A stretch of 64,000 nucleotides of DNA from Streptomyces sp. NBC_01232 (GCF_035989885.1 NZ_CP108518.1:5819001-5883000), one strand, 5' to 3'. Counted from the stretch's first letter, positions 7,393 through 16,579 are shown. Numbers and translations: made by a program. The notes: generated by a model not told the origin, from the letters alone.

Positions 7393-10300
7393 CTAACGCT
7401 CCTGGTCATAGCTGTTACTTGACTGCTCAGATCCCGCGTTGCGTCCCTGCTGGACACCGCGCCGCAGGTTGCTCAACCTGCCGCGGACGTCCTCCGGAGC
7501 GCGGGAGACCTGGGGGCCGCCCTGCGGGGTCGTCTCCGCCGCGCCCTCGACCAGGTTGGCCTTGGGCACCCGCCGAGGGAGACCGGACGGGGTGACCCCG
7601 CCCGCCTTCGGCTCACGGAGCTTTCCGGCCTGCTGCCAGCGTTCGTCGTTGCGCGAACGCCAGGCGGCGGTGCCTTCAGTTTCCTCCGGGGACCGCTCCG
7701 GTTCGGCGGGCTGCTGCTGACGCGGCGACCGCTGTTCGAAGAGGGATCCGGTGGACTCCGCTTGCTGCTTTCCGGGGGGCCACTGCTGCTGGCCGCCGCG
7801 TCGCGGCAGGCCCGCTCCGGTCACCGCGTGACCGGTGTCGGCAGCGGCACCCGGACGGTCGAAGCCTACGCGCTCCTGGGCCGGTTCGGGGACGGCCCGG
7901 GATTCCGATTCGGTCCCGTAATCCTGCTGGTAGGCAGCCGGATAGGTGTTCTGCTCGGGCCACTCGGCCTGCTCCGGCCCGGCTGCGAAGCCATTGTCGT
8001 AGCCCTGGGTGGCCGGCTGCTGGTCCGGGTAGCCGTCTTCCGTATACCCGTAGTCCTGCTGCGGGTAAGCGTCGTACCCCTGCTGGGCCTGCTGGGCCTC
8101 GTACGAGGTGTCGTAGGCCTGCTCGGACTGCTGTTCGTAGCCCTGGTACTCCTGGTACCCATGCTCCGGCTGAGGTTCCGGATACTCCTGGCCGGGGTAC
8201 TGCTGCTGTTCCTGCGGGTAACCCACCTGGGCCGCCAGCGCGGCCCGGCGCTCCTGCTGTCCCAGCGACCGGCCGAGCGGGTCGGCCTGGGCGCCGTCGG
8301 AGCCCTGCTGGTCGTACCGCGAGTCGTCGAAGCCGAGCTCGGCGGCGGTCCGCAGCGGGGGAGCCAGCTGGGCCTGCTGCTGTTCCGGAATGATCTGGGA
8401 GACCGTGAAGTCGTCGTCCGGAATGCCCTCGCCACCGCCACCGTGGGTGATGGCGTCGGGGAGCATGACCAGCGAGGTGGTGCCGGCCGCCTCGCCCGAG
8501 GGGCGCAGCTGCACGCGGATGCTGTGGCGGTCCGCCAGTCGGCCGACCACGAACAGACCCATGCGCTGCGAGATCGCGGCGTCCACGGTCGGCGGGTTCG
8601 CCAGCTTGTGGTTGATGTCCGCGAAGTCCTCGGCGGTGAGGCCGATGCCCTTGTCGTGGATCTCGACCATCACGCGGCCGTCGGGCAGACGCGTGGCGTT
8701 GACGCGGACCTTGGTCTGCGGGGAGGAGAACGTGGTGGCGTTCTCCAGGAGCTCGGCGAGCAGGTGCACGAGGTCGGTCACGGCCTGGCCGTGGATCTCC
8801 GCGTCGGAGACCCCCGAGAGCTCGATGCGCTCGTACTGCTCCACCTCGGAGGAGGCGGCGCGCAGCACGTCGACCAGCGGGACCGGCTGGTCCCAGCGGC
8901 GGCCCGGCTCCTCACCCGCGAGGATGAGGAGGTTCTCGCCGTTGCGGCGCATACGGGTGGCCAGGTGGTCCAGGCGGAAGAGGTTCTCCAGCTGGTCCGG
9001 GTCGGCCTCGTTGTTCTCCAGGTCGGTGATGAGGGTGAGCTGGCCCTCGATCAGCGACTGGTTGCGCATGGAGAGGTTCGTGAAGATCGCGTTGACGTTG
9101 CCCCGCAGGAGGGCCTGCTCGGCGGCGAGCCGCACCGCTTCACGGTGGACCTGGTCGAAGGCGCGGGCGACCTCGCCGATCTCGTCCTGGGAGTCGATCG
9201 GGATCGGGTGGACACGGGTGTCCACCTTGCCCGGGTCGGTGCGCGAGAGCTGGTCGACGAGCATCGGCAGGCGCTGCTCGGCGATGTCGAAGGCGGCGGT
9301 CCGCAGGCGGGCCATCGCGCGGCCCATCTGGCGGGCCATCATGCCGGCCAGGATGAACGCGGCGAGGAGGGCCACGACCACGATGGCGCCGTTGACGATG
9401 GCGTCGGTGCGGGCGTCGTCGGAGACCGCGACGGCGTCCTTGACGGCCTTGTCGAGGAGTTCCTTCTCGACCTCGTCGTAACCGTCGAACTTCGCGGTGG
9501 CGGCGGCCTGCCAGAAGGCGGGGTTGGTGCCGTTCTCGGCGAGCTTCTTCTTGGGGTCACCGCTCGCGATGGCCTCGGTCATGCCGAGGAGCGGGGACTG
9601 GTTCACCGTGGGCGGCGGCACGAAGCGGACGCCGGCCTGCTCGGCCTGGTGCTTGGCGTCGGCGATCTTGGCCGCGCCCTCTTCGGACTTCTTGGCCATG
9701 ACCGCCTTGAGGCGGTTCACGTCGTCCTCGGTACCGGCCGCGACGTACTCGCCGATGGCGATTTCTTCGAGGTAGGCGTAGGAGGAGAAGGCGACGAGCT
9801 GGGCCTTGCGGGTGTTCTCGTCCGTGCTCGGGCGCACCAGCAGGTGGGTGCCGACGGAGCGCTGCAGCGAGTTCGCGGCCTTGGCGAGCTGGATCGCGTA
9901 GACCATGCGGCCGTACGAGGTCACGTTGCCGGTGCCGAGACCGAGCTCGTTGGCGAACTGCATGAGGTAGTGCTGGACCAGCACATAGCCCTCTTCGGTC
10001 GGGATGGGGCCGGCCGTGTTGGGGAGGTTCTTCTTGGGGCTCTCCAGCGCCGCCAGGTACGCCTTCTCGCGCACCTGCGACAGCTTGGGCTCCTCGTTGC
10101 GGAAGAGGTCCAGACGCCGCTCCAGGCCGAGGTTCTTCGGCATGTCCTGGACGGCCTTGTCGAACTTCTCCTTGGCCGCGGCGGTGTCCTCGTAGGCCTT
10201 GGTGACCTTCGGGTCCTTCGTCAGGCCGTTCAGGAGGGGCTCGGCAGTGAGGTCACGCTCGTTGAGCAGTGCCTGACTGTAGCCCGAGGCCGCCTGGACG

Positions 10301-10578
10301 ACCGTGGCTATCTTCTCGGCGTCCTTGGCCTCGTTCCAGGTGTCGATGGACCCCTTCACCTGGAAGCCGCCCATGACCAGGCCCACGAGGGCCGGTACGA
10401 GCAGGATGGCGTTCAGACGGGTCGGCACACGCCAGTTGCGGGGCGAGAACCTGCTGCTGCTCCCGCTGCTCACGGGCGGTTCCACGGGCACGTCGACGGG
10501 CGACGCGGCCGCTCGCGGCGGCGGGGTGAAGTTGCCGCGCGCGGGTTCATCCGCGGGGCTTGCGATGCTTCGCCTCAC
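7393..10578 (-). CDS. cvnA: Conservon histidine-kinase-like sensor CvnA (copy A)
   Basis: 1061 residues. A Pro-rich cytoplasmic N-terminus (1-50) is followed by transmembrane helix 1 (about 55-75), an extracytoplasmic nitrate/nitrite-sensor-like helical domain (76-390), helix 2 (about 393-415) and a HAMP-like linker (416-482). A dimerisation-like segment with RLDHLATRMRRNGENLLILAGEEPGRR precedes a GHKL ATPase: N box LLENATTFSSPQ near 610, G1 DKGIGL near 642, G2 MGLFVVGRLA near 673. The tail (705-1061) is rich in Gln, Tyr, Glu and Pro and likely disordered. Conservon sensors sit at the membrane and recruit CvnB-D; classical phosphotransfer has not been generally shown. The GTG start has AGAGG in the same relative position as in copy B. 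The extracytoplasmic domain differs clearly from copy B, implying different ligands. Confidence 0.93.
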   Translation of the reverse strand: MRRSIASPADEPARGNFTPPPRAAASPVDVPVEPPVSSGSSSRFSPRNWRVPTRLNAILLVPALVGLVMGGFQVKGSIDTWNEAKDAEKIATVVQAASGYSQALLNERDLTAEPLLNGLTKDPKVTKAYEDTAAAKEKFDKAVQDMPKNLGLERRLDLFRNEEPKLSQVREKAYLAALESPKKNLPNTAGPIPTEEGYVLVQHYLMQFANELGLGTGNVTSYGRMVYAIQLAKAANSLQRSVGTHLLVRPSTDENTRKAQLVAFSSYAYLEEIAIGEYVAAGTEDDVNRLKAVMAKKSEEGAAKIADAKHQAEQAGVRFVPPPTVNQSPLLGMTEAIASGDPKKKLAENGTNPAFWQAAATAKFDGYDEVEKELLDKAVKDAVAVSDDARTDAIVNGAIVVVALLAAFILAGMMARQMGRAMARLRTAAFDIAEQRLPMLVDQLSRTDPGKVDTRVHPIPIDSQDEIGEVARAFDQVHREAVRLAAEQALLRGNVNAIFTNLSMRNQSLIEGQLTLITDLENNEADPDQLENLFRLDHLATRMRRNGENLLILAGEEPGRRWDQPVPLVDVLRAASSEVEQYERIELSGVSDAEIHGQAVTDLVHLLAELLENATTFSSPQTKVRVNATRLPDGRVMVEIHDKGIGLTAEDFADINHKLANPPTVDAAISQRMGLFVVGRLADRHSIRVQLRPSGEAAGTTSLVMLPDAITHGGGGEGIPDDDFTVSQIIPEQQQAQLAPPLRTAAELGFDDSRYDQQGSDGAQADPLGRSLGQQERRAALAAQVGYPQEQQQYPGQEYPEPQPEHGYQEYQGYEQQSEQAYDTSYEAQQAQQGYDAYPQQDYGYTEDGYPDQQPATQGYDNGFAAGPEQAEWPEQNTYPAAYQQDYGTESESRAVPEPAQERVGFDRPGAAADTGHAVTGAGLPRRGGQQQWPPGKQQAESTGSLFEQRSPRQQQPAEPERSPEETEGTAAWRSRNDERWQQAGKLREPKAGGVTPSGLPRRVPKANLVEGAAETTPQGGPQVSRAPEDVRGRLSNLRRGVQQGRNAGSEQSSNSYDQER

Positions 10579-10619
10579 TCGACCAACAACCTCTCGGCGG
10601 TGCTACTAGCTAGTTCGTT

Positions 10620-10662
10620 GAATTCCAGCACGGTTAACGGCCGTGTTCCAAACAGTTGGAAC
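10620..10662 (-). promoter_or_regulatory. cvnA copy A promoter region with shared element and inverted repeat
   Basis: On the minus strand the 12-mer GTGCTGGAATTC lies 42 bases before the cvnA start. The same 12-mer, same orientation, lies upstream of the other cvnA. Just upstream is a perfect 7-bp inverted repeat GTTCCAA-ACAG-TTGGAAC (10645-10662), a plausible operator. I could not assign -35/-10 boxes with confidence. Confidence 0.45.
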
Positions 10663-10812
10663 CAGCCATTCGCAGAACCTTATGCCCTACATAAATCGGA
10701 CATAAAGAGCGTCCTGCGGCAAAAATAGGGGCAGTTGTGCGCGCAGGGGCACCAGGCGAACGCACCCCGTTGCCAAATGGCTGCAATTCTCTGTCGAAAC
10801 GTTATGAACGAC

Positions 10813-10848
10813 AGGGGCGGGCCGTGTCGTATGACACAGCCCGCCCCT
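10813..10848 (-). terminator. Terminator of upstream conservon
   Basis: Stem AGGGGCGGGC/GCCCGCCCCT extended inward by TGTC/GACA around a GTAT loop, 22 bases past the cvnD stop on the minus strand. It separates the two conservon operons. Confidence 0.85.
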
Positions 10849-10870
10849 CCCGCGCGACAACCAAACCGTG

Positions 10871-11452
10871 TTACTTGAGCCGCGCCATGAGGGCGTGCTC
10901 GACGAGCGTGATGAGCGCGCTCTTGGCGTCCGCGCGGTGGCGGGCGTCGGTGGTGATGATGGGAGCGCCGGGGCCGATCTGCAGGGCCTCGCGGACTTCC
11001 TCCGGCGTGTAGGGCTGGTGCCCCTCGAAGCCGTTGAGCGCCACGACGAAGGGCAGCCCGCTGTTCTCGAAGTAGTCGACCGCGGGGAAGCAGTCGGCGA
11101 GACGGCGGGTGTCGACGAGGACGATCGCACCGATGGCGCCGCGGACCAGGTCGTCCCACATGAACCAGAAGCGGTCCTGGCCCGGTGTACCGAAGAGGTA
11201 CAGGATCAGGTCCTGGTCCAGGGTGATGCGGCCGAAGTCCATGGCGACCGTGGTGGTCGTCTTGTCACCGGTGTGGGTGAGGTCGTCGATCCCGGCCGAG
11301 GCGCTGGTCATGACGGCTTCGGTGCGCAGCGGGTTGATCTCCGACACGGCTCCGACGAACGTGGTCTTGCCCACGCCGAAGCCGCCCGCCACCACGATCT
11401 TCGCGGAGGTGGTGGAGCGAGGAGCCGCTCCGCTAGATGTTCCGAAGGCCAC
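10871..11452 (-). CDS. cvnD: Conservon Ras-like GTPase CvnD (copy B)
   Basis: 193 residues, with the P-loop GGFGVGKTT, GTPGQDRFWFMWDDL and FVVALNGF at the same positions as copy A. Outside the first ~12 residues and the final Lys/Arg, the two proteins differ at only a few sites (for example Gly versus Asp in QIGPGAPI). Long stretches of DNA, over 100 bases in places, are identical between the copies. It overlaps the end of cvnC by 20 bases exactly as in copy A. The GTPase is the last gene of its operon and is followed by a GC hairpin. Confidence 0.92.
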   Translation of the reverse strand: MAFGTSSGAAPRSTTSAKIVVAGGFGVGKTTFVGAVSEINPLRTEAVMTSASAGIDDLTHTGDKTTTTVAMDFGRITLDQDLILYLFGTPGQDRFWFMWDDLVRGAIGAIVLVDTRRLADCFPAVDYFENSGLPFVVALNGFEGHQPYTPEEVREALQIGPGAPIITTDARHRADAKSALITLVEHALMARLK

Positions 11453-11825
11453 TGAGCACCCTTTCGAGCAGCGTTACATCCGGCGTGCCGCCGGCCTCTC
11501 CATTGCCCGGCTGGTGGATGGCCACCATTCCGGCCTCCGCCAGGTCGGCGACGAGGATCCGGGCGACACCGAGCGGCATCGACAGAAGTGCGGAGACCTC
11601 GGCGACCGACTTGACCTCGCGGCACAGGGTGCAGATGCGCTGGTGCTCCGGGAGCAGGCCGGACAGGTGCATCGGATCGGCGGTGGTGCTGACCAGCGCC
11701 TCTATGGCGAGCTGGTAGCGGGGCCGGGTCCGGCCGCCGGTCATCGCGTACGGACGCACCAGCGGCTGATCGCCTTCCGAGTACGAGTCTCCGTACGTAT
11801 CGGAGTAGGCGGGGGGCGGGGTCAT
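11433..11825 (-). CDS. cvnC: Conservon DUF742 protein CvnC (copy B)
   Basis: 130 residues, the usual compact form: short N-terminus MTPPPAYSDTYGDSYSEGD, then the DUF742 core QPLVRPYAMTGGRTRPRYQL to PDVTLLERVLSGLRNI. The ATG start is chosen because GGAGG precedes it by four bases. The frame stays open much further upstream only because of GC bias, passing antisense to coding bias through cvnB and cvnA, so a longer protein is not credible. About 150 bases separate it from cvnB. Confidence 0.9.
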   Translation of the reverse strand: MTPPPAYSDTYGDSYSEGDQPLVRPYAMTGGRTRPRYQLAIEALVSTTADPMHLSGLLPEHQRICTLCREVKSVAEVSALLSMPLGVARILVADLAEAGMVAIHQPGNGEAGGTPDVTLLERVLSGLRNI

Positions 11826-11977
11826 TGATCCTCCGGGCTGGACAGCAGTGGTCAGCGTGCCGTCTGACGGGGCGGCCGGTGGGGGGAACGGTATGACGGC
11901 CTGGCGGTGGTACTGGATTCCGGGGCGGTGCCCCGGTCTCCCGGCCGGTAGTACCGTCCGGCCGGGAGAGGGGGAAG

Positions 11978-12400
11978 TCAGCCGAGCAGGCTTCCCTGAA
12001 GTTCGGCACGCAGGTCCGGGGTGAGGACACTGCCCGCGCGATCCACCAGAAGGGCCATCTCGTAGCCCACGAGGCCGATGTCGCACTCGGGGTGCGCCAG
12101 AACGGCCAGCGAGGATCCGTCCGAGACGGACATGAGGAAAAGGAATCCCCGGTCCATCTCGACCACGGTCTGGTTGACGGCGCCACCCTCGAAGATGCGG
12201 GAGGCACCGGCGGTCAGCGAGGTCAGTCCGGAGGCCACGGCCGCCAGCTGATCGGCGCGGTCGCGGGGGAATCCTTCGGACATCGCCAGAAGGAGTCCGT
12301 CGGCGGAGACCACCACCGTGTGCGACACCCCTGGGGTGTTGTCCACGAAGTTGGTGATCAACCAGTTCAGGTTCTGTGCCGCCTGGCTCATCGAACTCAA
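11978..12400 (-). CDS. cvnB: Conservon Roadblock/LC7 protein CvnB (copy B)
   Basis: 140 residues, single Roadblock/LC7 domain almost identical to copy A. The likely start is a TTG directly abutting the cvnA TAG stop, with AGGAGCG inside the cvnA end. In copy A the equivalent codon is GTG one base further away. An ATG three codons downstream (12391) is the conventional alternative. The immediate abutment implies termination-reinitiation coupling with cvnA, giving fixed stoichiometry. Confidence 0.9.
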   Translation of the reverse strand: MSSMSQAAQNLNWLITNFVDNTPGVSHTVVVSADGLLLAMSEGFPRDRADQLAAVASGLTSLTAGASRIFEGGAVNQTVVEMDRGFLFLMSVSDGSSLAVLAHPECDIGLVGYEMALLVDRAGSVLTPDLRAELQGSLLG

Positions 12401-15400
12401 CTAACGCTCCTGCTGGTAAGTGGGGTCGATGTGGTAACTGCCGGTCGCCGGTCCGTTGTTGCCGGCCTGACGGCCCTGCTGGATACCGCGTCGGAGGTTG
12501 GTCAGACGGCCGCGGACGTCGTCCGGGGCGCGCGAGACCTGGGGACCAGCCTGCGCCTCGGACTGCTGCTGCGCGGTGCCGGCCACGAGGTTCGCCCGCG
12601 GGACCCGGCGGGGCAGCCCCGAGGTCGTGATACCGCCGGCGGCGGGCTGACGCACGCGCTCGGCCTGCCGCATCAGCTCGTCGTTCGGCGAGGACCGCCA
12701 GCTGACGGTCGGCGTGGCGCCGGTCGCCGTGACGGCGGACTCGGCCGCCTGCTCCTGGCCGCGCTGCGGCAGCGGCCGCTGCGGAGCGGGGGACGCCGGG
12801 GCGGACTGCTGCGGCTGCTGGGGCACGGCCGGTCCCTGCGCGGGGGGCTGCTGCCCCTCCTCGCGGAACCAGTTCGACTCCAGGGTGTCGAAGATCGGGC
12901 TGCGGGCGTCGCCGGAGCTCTGGGCCGGGGGCAGGGCCTCCGGCCGGTGGCCCTGCGGCAGCGGCTGCATGTGCTGCGGCTGGGGCTGCTGCGGGGTCTG
13001 GGGCTGCGGGGCGTAACCGCCGACACCGGGGCCGCCGGGACGCTGGGGCTGGTAGCCCGGGCGCTCGAACTGTCCGGTGGTGGACGGGTTCACGTTGCCC
13101 CGCACGTCCGGACGCTCGAACTGACCGGTCGTGCTGTTGCCGGCGTCGCCCTGGGGCATCGGGGCGTTGAAGTCCGGGCGGGCGAACTCGGAGGTCGAGC
13201 CGGGGCCCGAGAGCTCGTCGTGACCGCGCGCCTGGTCGCTGCCCCAGCTGGTGGTCTGCGGGCCGGGGAGCTCGGCACGGGGAGCGCCACCGCGCGGCGG
13301 CAGCTGCGGCCGGGGGCCGCCCGGAGCCGGAGCCGCGGGAGCGGCCGGCTGCTGGGGCTGCTGCTGGGGCTGCTGCTGCTGGGGCGGCTGCGGTCGCTCG
13401 AAGCCGTTGCCCTGCGGGAAGCCGGAGGGACCGGACGCCGGACGGGCCTGAGGGCCACCGCCGAAGCCGGCACTGGCGACCGGACCGCGGGCGGGCAGCG
13501 GAGCACCGGAACCGAAGGCACCCTGACCCTGTCCCGCGGTGGTCGGACCCTGCTGGGGACGGCCACCGGGACCACCCTGCTGGGGCCGGCCGCCCTGCGG
13601 GCCCTGCGGACGCTGACCGGCGCCGTCGCGGCCCGGAAGGGCCGCGCGCTGGGCGCCCGGGGCGACCTGACCGCGCTGCGGGCCCGAGCCCACGGACGGA
13701 CGTGCGCCCGCACCGGGCACGGCACCCTGCGCACCGGGAGCACCCGGAGCGCCGGCGGGGCCGCCCTGAGCACCCTGGCCGCCCTGGCCCGCCATGGGAG
13801 CCGGCTTCTTGCCGCCCTGGGCGACGTCCACCGGAAGCATGACGAGGGCCGTCGTACCGCCCGAGTCGGACGGGCGCAGCTGGATGCGGATGCCGTGTCG
13901 CAGGGACAGGCGGCCGACCACGAACAGACCCATGCGGCGGGAGACGGAGACGTCCACGGTCGGCGGCGACGCGAGTCGCTCGTTGATCGCGGCGAGGTCC
14001 TCGGGGGAGAGGCCGATACCGGTGTCGTGGATCTCGACGAGCACGCGCCCGTCGGGCAGTGCGTGACCGGTGACCTTGACCTTGGTCTGCGGGGAGGAGA
14101 ACGAGGTGGCGTTCTCCAGCAGCTCGGCGAGGACGTGCACGAGGTCGTTGACCACGCGGCCGGCGACATCGGTGCCGGGCACCGACGCCAGCTCGACACG
14201 CTCGTACTGCTCCACCTCGGAGGCGGCGGCACGGAGCACGTCGACCAGCGGGACGGGGCGGGTCCACCGGCGGCCCGGCTCCTCGCCCGCGAGGACGAGG
14301 AGGTTTTCGCCGTTACGGCGCATGCGGGTCGCGAGGTGGTCGAGCTTGAAGAGGGAGGACAGCTGGTCCGGGTCGGCCTCGCGCGACTCCAGTTCGGAGA
14401 TGAGCGAGAGCTGACGCTGGATGAGGCCCTGCGAGCGGCGGGAGAGGTTGGTGAACATCGCGTTGACGTTGCCTCGCAGGAGGGCCTGCTCGGCGGCGAG
14501 GCGGACGGCCTCGCGGTGCACGTCGTCGAATGCCGCGGCCACCTGGCCGATCTCGTCGCGGGTGTGCACACCGACCGACTCCACGGACGTGTCCACGTCC
14601 TGCGGGTCGGACTCGGACAGCTGCTTGACGAGCTCGGGCAGCCGGTCCTGGGCGACGCGCGTCGCGGTGTCCTGCAGGCGGCGCAGCGAGCGGATCATGG
14701 AGCGGGCCATGACGAACGCGCCGACGAGGGAGACGCCGAGGACGAGGAGGATCAGGGCACCGTTGATGATGGCGTCCTGCTGGGCCTCGTTCTTCAGCTC
14801 GCGGGCCTTCTGCTCCATCTCCTCGAGCAGGGTCAGCTCGATGACCTTCATGGCCGTGAGCTTGGTGCCGTCGGCGTCGTACCAGTCGAGCCAGGAGCGG
14901 TTCCGCTCGCGGAGGAACGCGTCGGGGCTGGACAGGACGCGGCGGGAGTAGCCGTCGGCGGTGGAGATCTCGGAGTTGCTGTCGCCCAGACCGGCGAGGA
15001 GGTCCTCGGTGCGGCCCTGGTAGACGAGTCCGAAGGTCGTCTTCGCCTGCTGCTCGCCCTTCTGCGCGGAGAGGGCGTACAGCCGGTCGTTCTCCTTCAG
15101 CTCGCCCTGCTTCTCCGAGGTGTCGGGGAGCGAGGCGGCGATGATCGCGCGCTGGATGGAGGCGTACTCCTTGGCGGCGGAGAACGCCGCCAGGGCACGG
15201 GTACGCTTGATCATCTCCGGGTTGGAGGTGGCCTGCGCCATGTCCTGGGAGAGGGAGAGCAGCGAGACGATCACCGAGTTGTATTCGCTGACGGTCTGCT
15301 GGGCGCCGTTGACGTACGCCCGGCTGCGGATCGTCTCGATGTTGGTGAGCTGGCGACCGATCTGCAGGACGTTGTTGCGGATCGACCGGAGCGTGTCGTC

Positions 15401-16000
15401 CTTCTCGCCCGTGCTGTCGACCTTGTCGGTCGCGGCGGCGAAGGCCTTCGCTGCGGTGTCCGTCGACTGACGGGCGACGTCCACCGTGGTGGTGCTCTTG
15501 CCCTTGGAGAGCGAGAGCGGACCTGCCGAGAGGTCGCGCTCCTCCTGGAGCATGGCGGCCAGGTTGGTGGCCTGTCGCGTCATCGTCGTCAGCAGCTGCA
15601 TGTGCTCCAGCTGCGCGATGTCGTTGAGCGAGTCGTTGATACGGAAACCACCGAGCGTGGTGGCGGCGACGACCGGCAGGGTCAGCAGCGACACCAGTCG
15701 CGTGCTGATGCGCCAGTTCTGCATGGCGAGGCGAGAACCGGGCCCGTTGGGGGCCTTCGGTATCGCCACGTCCTGCTCAGCCGGTCCGGCAAGCGCGGCA
15801 GGTCCGGCTTTCGCCTTGACCCTGGCCTTGACGGACTTCCCACGGCCCTTCGCCTTCACCGCGGCGGAGGTGTCGGGGCCTGCGCCTTCGACAGCCGGCC
15901 CGCGGTTCTGGGCGTGCTGGGGCGAGGAGCCACGGTCGGTCCCGCCGCGCGGCTCCTGCTCCGCCGCAGCGCTGCCATCCCTCTTGAATCGTCCCTGCAC
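12401..16000 (-). CDS. cvnA: Conservon histidine-kinase-like sensor CvnA (copy B)
   Basis: 1199 residues from a GTG start with AGAGGTTG upstream, matching the start context of copy A. Residues 1-95 are basic and Ala/Lys-rich (KAKGRGKSVKARVKAKAG). Transmembrane helix 1 is near 102-118, a helical extracytoplasmic sensor domain spans 120-400, and helix 2 is near 405-428 (INGALILLVLGVSLVGAFVM). HAMP and a GHKL ATPase follow, with N box LLENATSFSSPQ near 625, G1 DTGIGL near 652 and G2 MGLFVVGRLS near 688. The last ~470 residues are Pro/Gln/Gly-rich. By position beside gltX this should be the counterpart of conservon cvn1 of S. coelicolor; that is inferred from remembered gene order. Ligand unknown. 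Confidence 0.92.
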   Translation of the reverse strand: MQGRFKRDGSAAAEQEPRGGTDRGSSPQHAQNRGPAVEGAGPDTSAAVKAKGRGKSVKARVKAKAGPAALAGPAEQDVAIPKAPNGPGSRLAMQNWRISTRLVSLLTLPVVAATTLGGFRINDSLNDIAQLEHMQLLTTMTRQATNLAAMLQEERDLSAGPLSLSKGKSTTTVDVARQSTDTAAKAFAAATDKVDSTGEKDDTLRSIRNNVLQIGRQLTNIETIRSRAYVNGAQQTVSEYNSVIVSLLSLSQDMAQATSNPEMIKRTRALAAFSAAKEYASIQRAIIAASLPDTSEKQGELKENDRLYALSAQKGEQQAKTTFGLVYQGRTEDLLAGLGDSNSEISTADGYSRRVLSSPDAFLRERNRSWLDWYDADGTKLTAMKVIELTLLEEMEQKARELKNEAQQDAIINGALILLVLGVSLVGAFVMARSMIRSLRRLQDTATRVAQDRLPELVKQLSESDPQDVDTSVESVGVHTRDEIGQVAAAFDDVHREAVRLAAEQALLRGNVNAMFTNLSRRSQGLIQRQLSLISELESREADPDQLSSLFKLDHLATRMRRNGENLLVLAGEEPGRRWTRPVPLVDVLRAAASEVEQYERVELASVPGTDVAGRVVNDLVHVLAELLENATSFSSPQTKVKVTGHALPDGRVLVEIHDTGIGLSPEDLAAINERLASPPTVDVSVSRRMGLFVVGRLSLRHGIRIQLRPSDSGGTTALVMLPVDVAQGGKKPAPMAGQGGQGAQGGPAGAPGAPGAQGAVPGAGARPSVGSGPQRGQVAPGAQRAALPGRDGAGQRPQGPQGGRPQQGGPGGRPQQGPTTAGQGQGAFGSGAPLPARGPVASAGFGGGPQARPASGPSGFPQGNGFERPQPPQQQQPQQQPQQPAAPAAPAPGGPRPQLPPRGGAPRAELPGPQTTSWGSDQARGHDELSGPGSTSEFARPDFNAPMPQGDAGNSTTGQFERPDVRGNVNPSTTGQFERPGYQPQRPGGPGVGGYAPQPQTPQQPQPQHMQPLPQGHRPEALPPAQSSGDARSPIFDTLESNWFREEGQQPPAQGPAVPQQPQQSAPASPAPQRPLPQRGQEQAAESAVTATGATPTVSWRSSPNDELMRQAERVRQPAAGGITTSGLPRRVPRANLVAGTAQQQSEAQAGPQVSRAPDDVRGRLTNLRRGIQQGRQAGNNGPATGSYHIDPTYQQER

Positions 16001-16579
16001 TAGCGTCGCAACCTCTGGACCAGGCGTCCCGCCGGGCGACCGGTGGGACGGTGTCGAGTCGTGGGGCACTTGCCGCCCCATGGTGGTCGTCGGTGACCGG
16101 CGCGTCTTCCTCTCTTGGCCACCGCGCTCGGCGCTGAGTCGCGCCACCTGCGCGCCGGCTGATTCCCGCGGCGGTCCCGCGAATTCCAGCACAGTGGAGG
16201 ATCTCCAACAAGGTGCGAGTACCGGCCCGGAGAGTCGGTTACTTCTCGTGATGGAAGCGCTACTCGATGTGCGACTGCATTCGGTAGAAACCGGACTTAC
16301 GCCATCCAAACAACGCGGCTGCCAAGGTGTCCCAGTCGAGATGATCAGGAGCGGAATGGCGCATTCAGTGGCGCAATGTCCGTTTCGGGGGGTGGAGTTG
16401 CCTGTCCACTTTGACGGGAATGTCTGGTCACGGGTGAGCAAACTCACACAGCCATGGCCATTACTTCCTGGTTCGCCGGGGGATTCAGATGTTTAGCCTT
16501 GCCCCTTAAAGGGTTGGCGCCAGGGTTGGTGCATGCGACAGCCGACACTCACAGATCGAACCGAGGACCCCGAACTCCG
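16001..16579. other. Divergent intergenic region between cvnA copy B and the small peptide gene
   Basis: 579 bases. It holds the 12-mer GTGCTGGAATTC (minus strand, 16181-16192) shared with the other cvnA promoter, here 181 bases from the start codon. Nearer the peptide gene are the palindromes CCCTT-A-AAGGG (16503-16513) and TGGCGCCA (16515-16522). The region is less GC-rich than the surrounding genes and I find no convincing coding sequence, so it should contain promoters for both directions. Confidence 0.5.

Noticed and set aside
7762..10728. A 988-codon plus-strand ORF antisense to cvnA copy A
   Set aside because: Product is a Val/Gly/Arg/Leu-rich mirror of the real gene with no family motifs; open only because GC-rich third positions avoid stops on the opposite strand. 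The same applies to 12092-16003 and 59473-62067.
11433..14267. A 944-codon minus-strand frame that would make cvnC copy B far longer
   Set aside because: Only the last 130 codons match CvnC; upstream it runs out of frame through cvnB and cvnA and has Arg/Pro-rich shadow composition. An ATG with GGAGG marks the real start.
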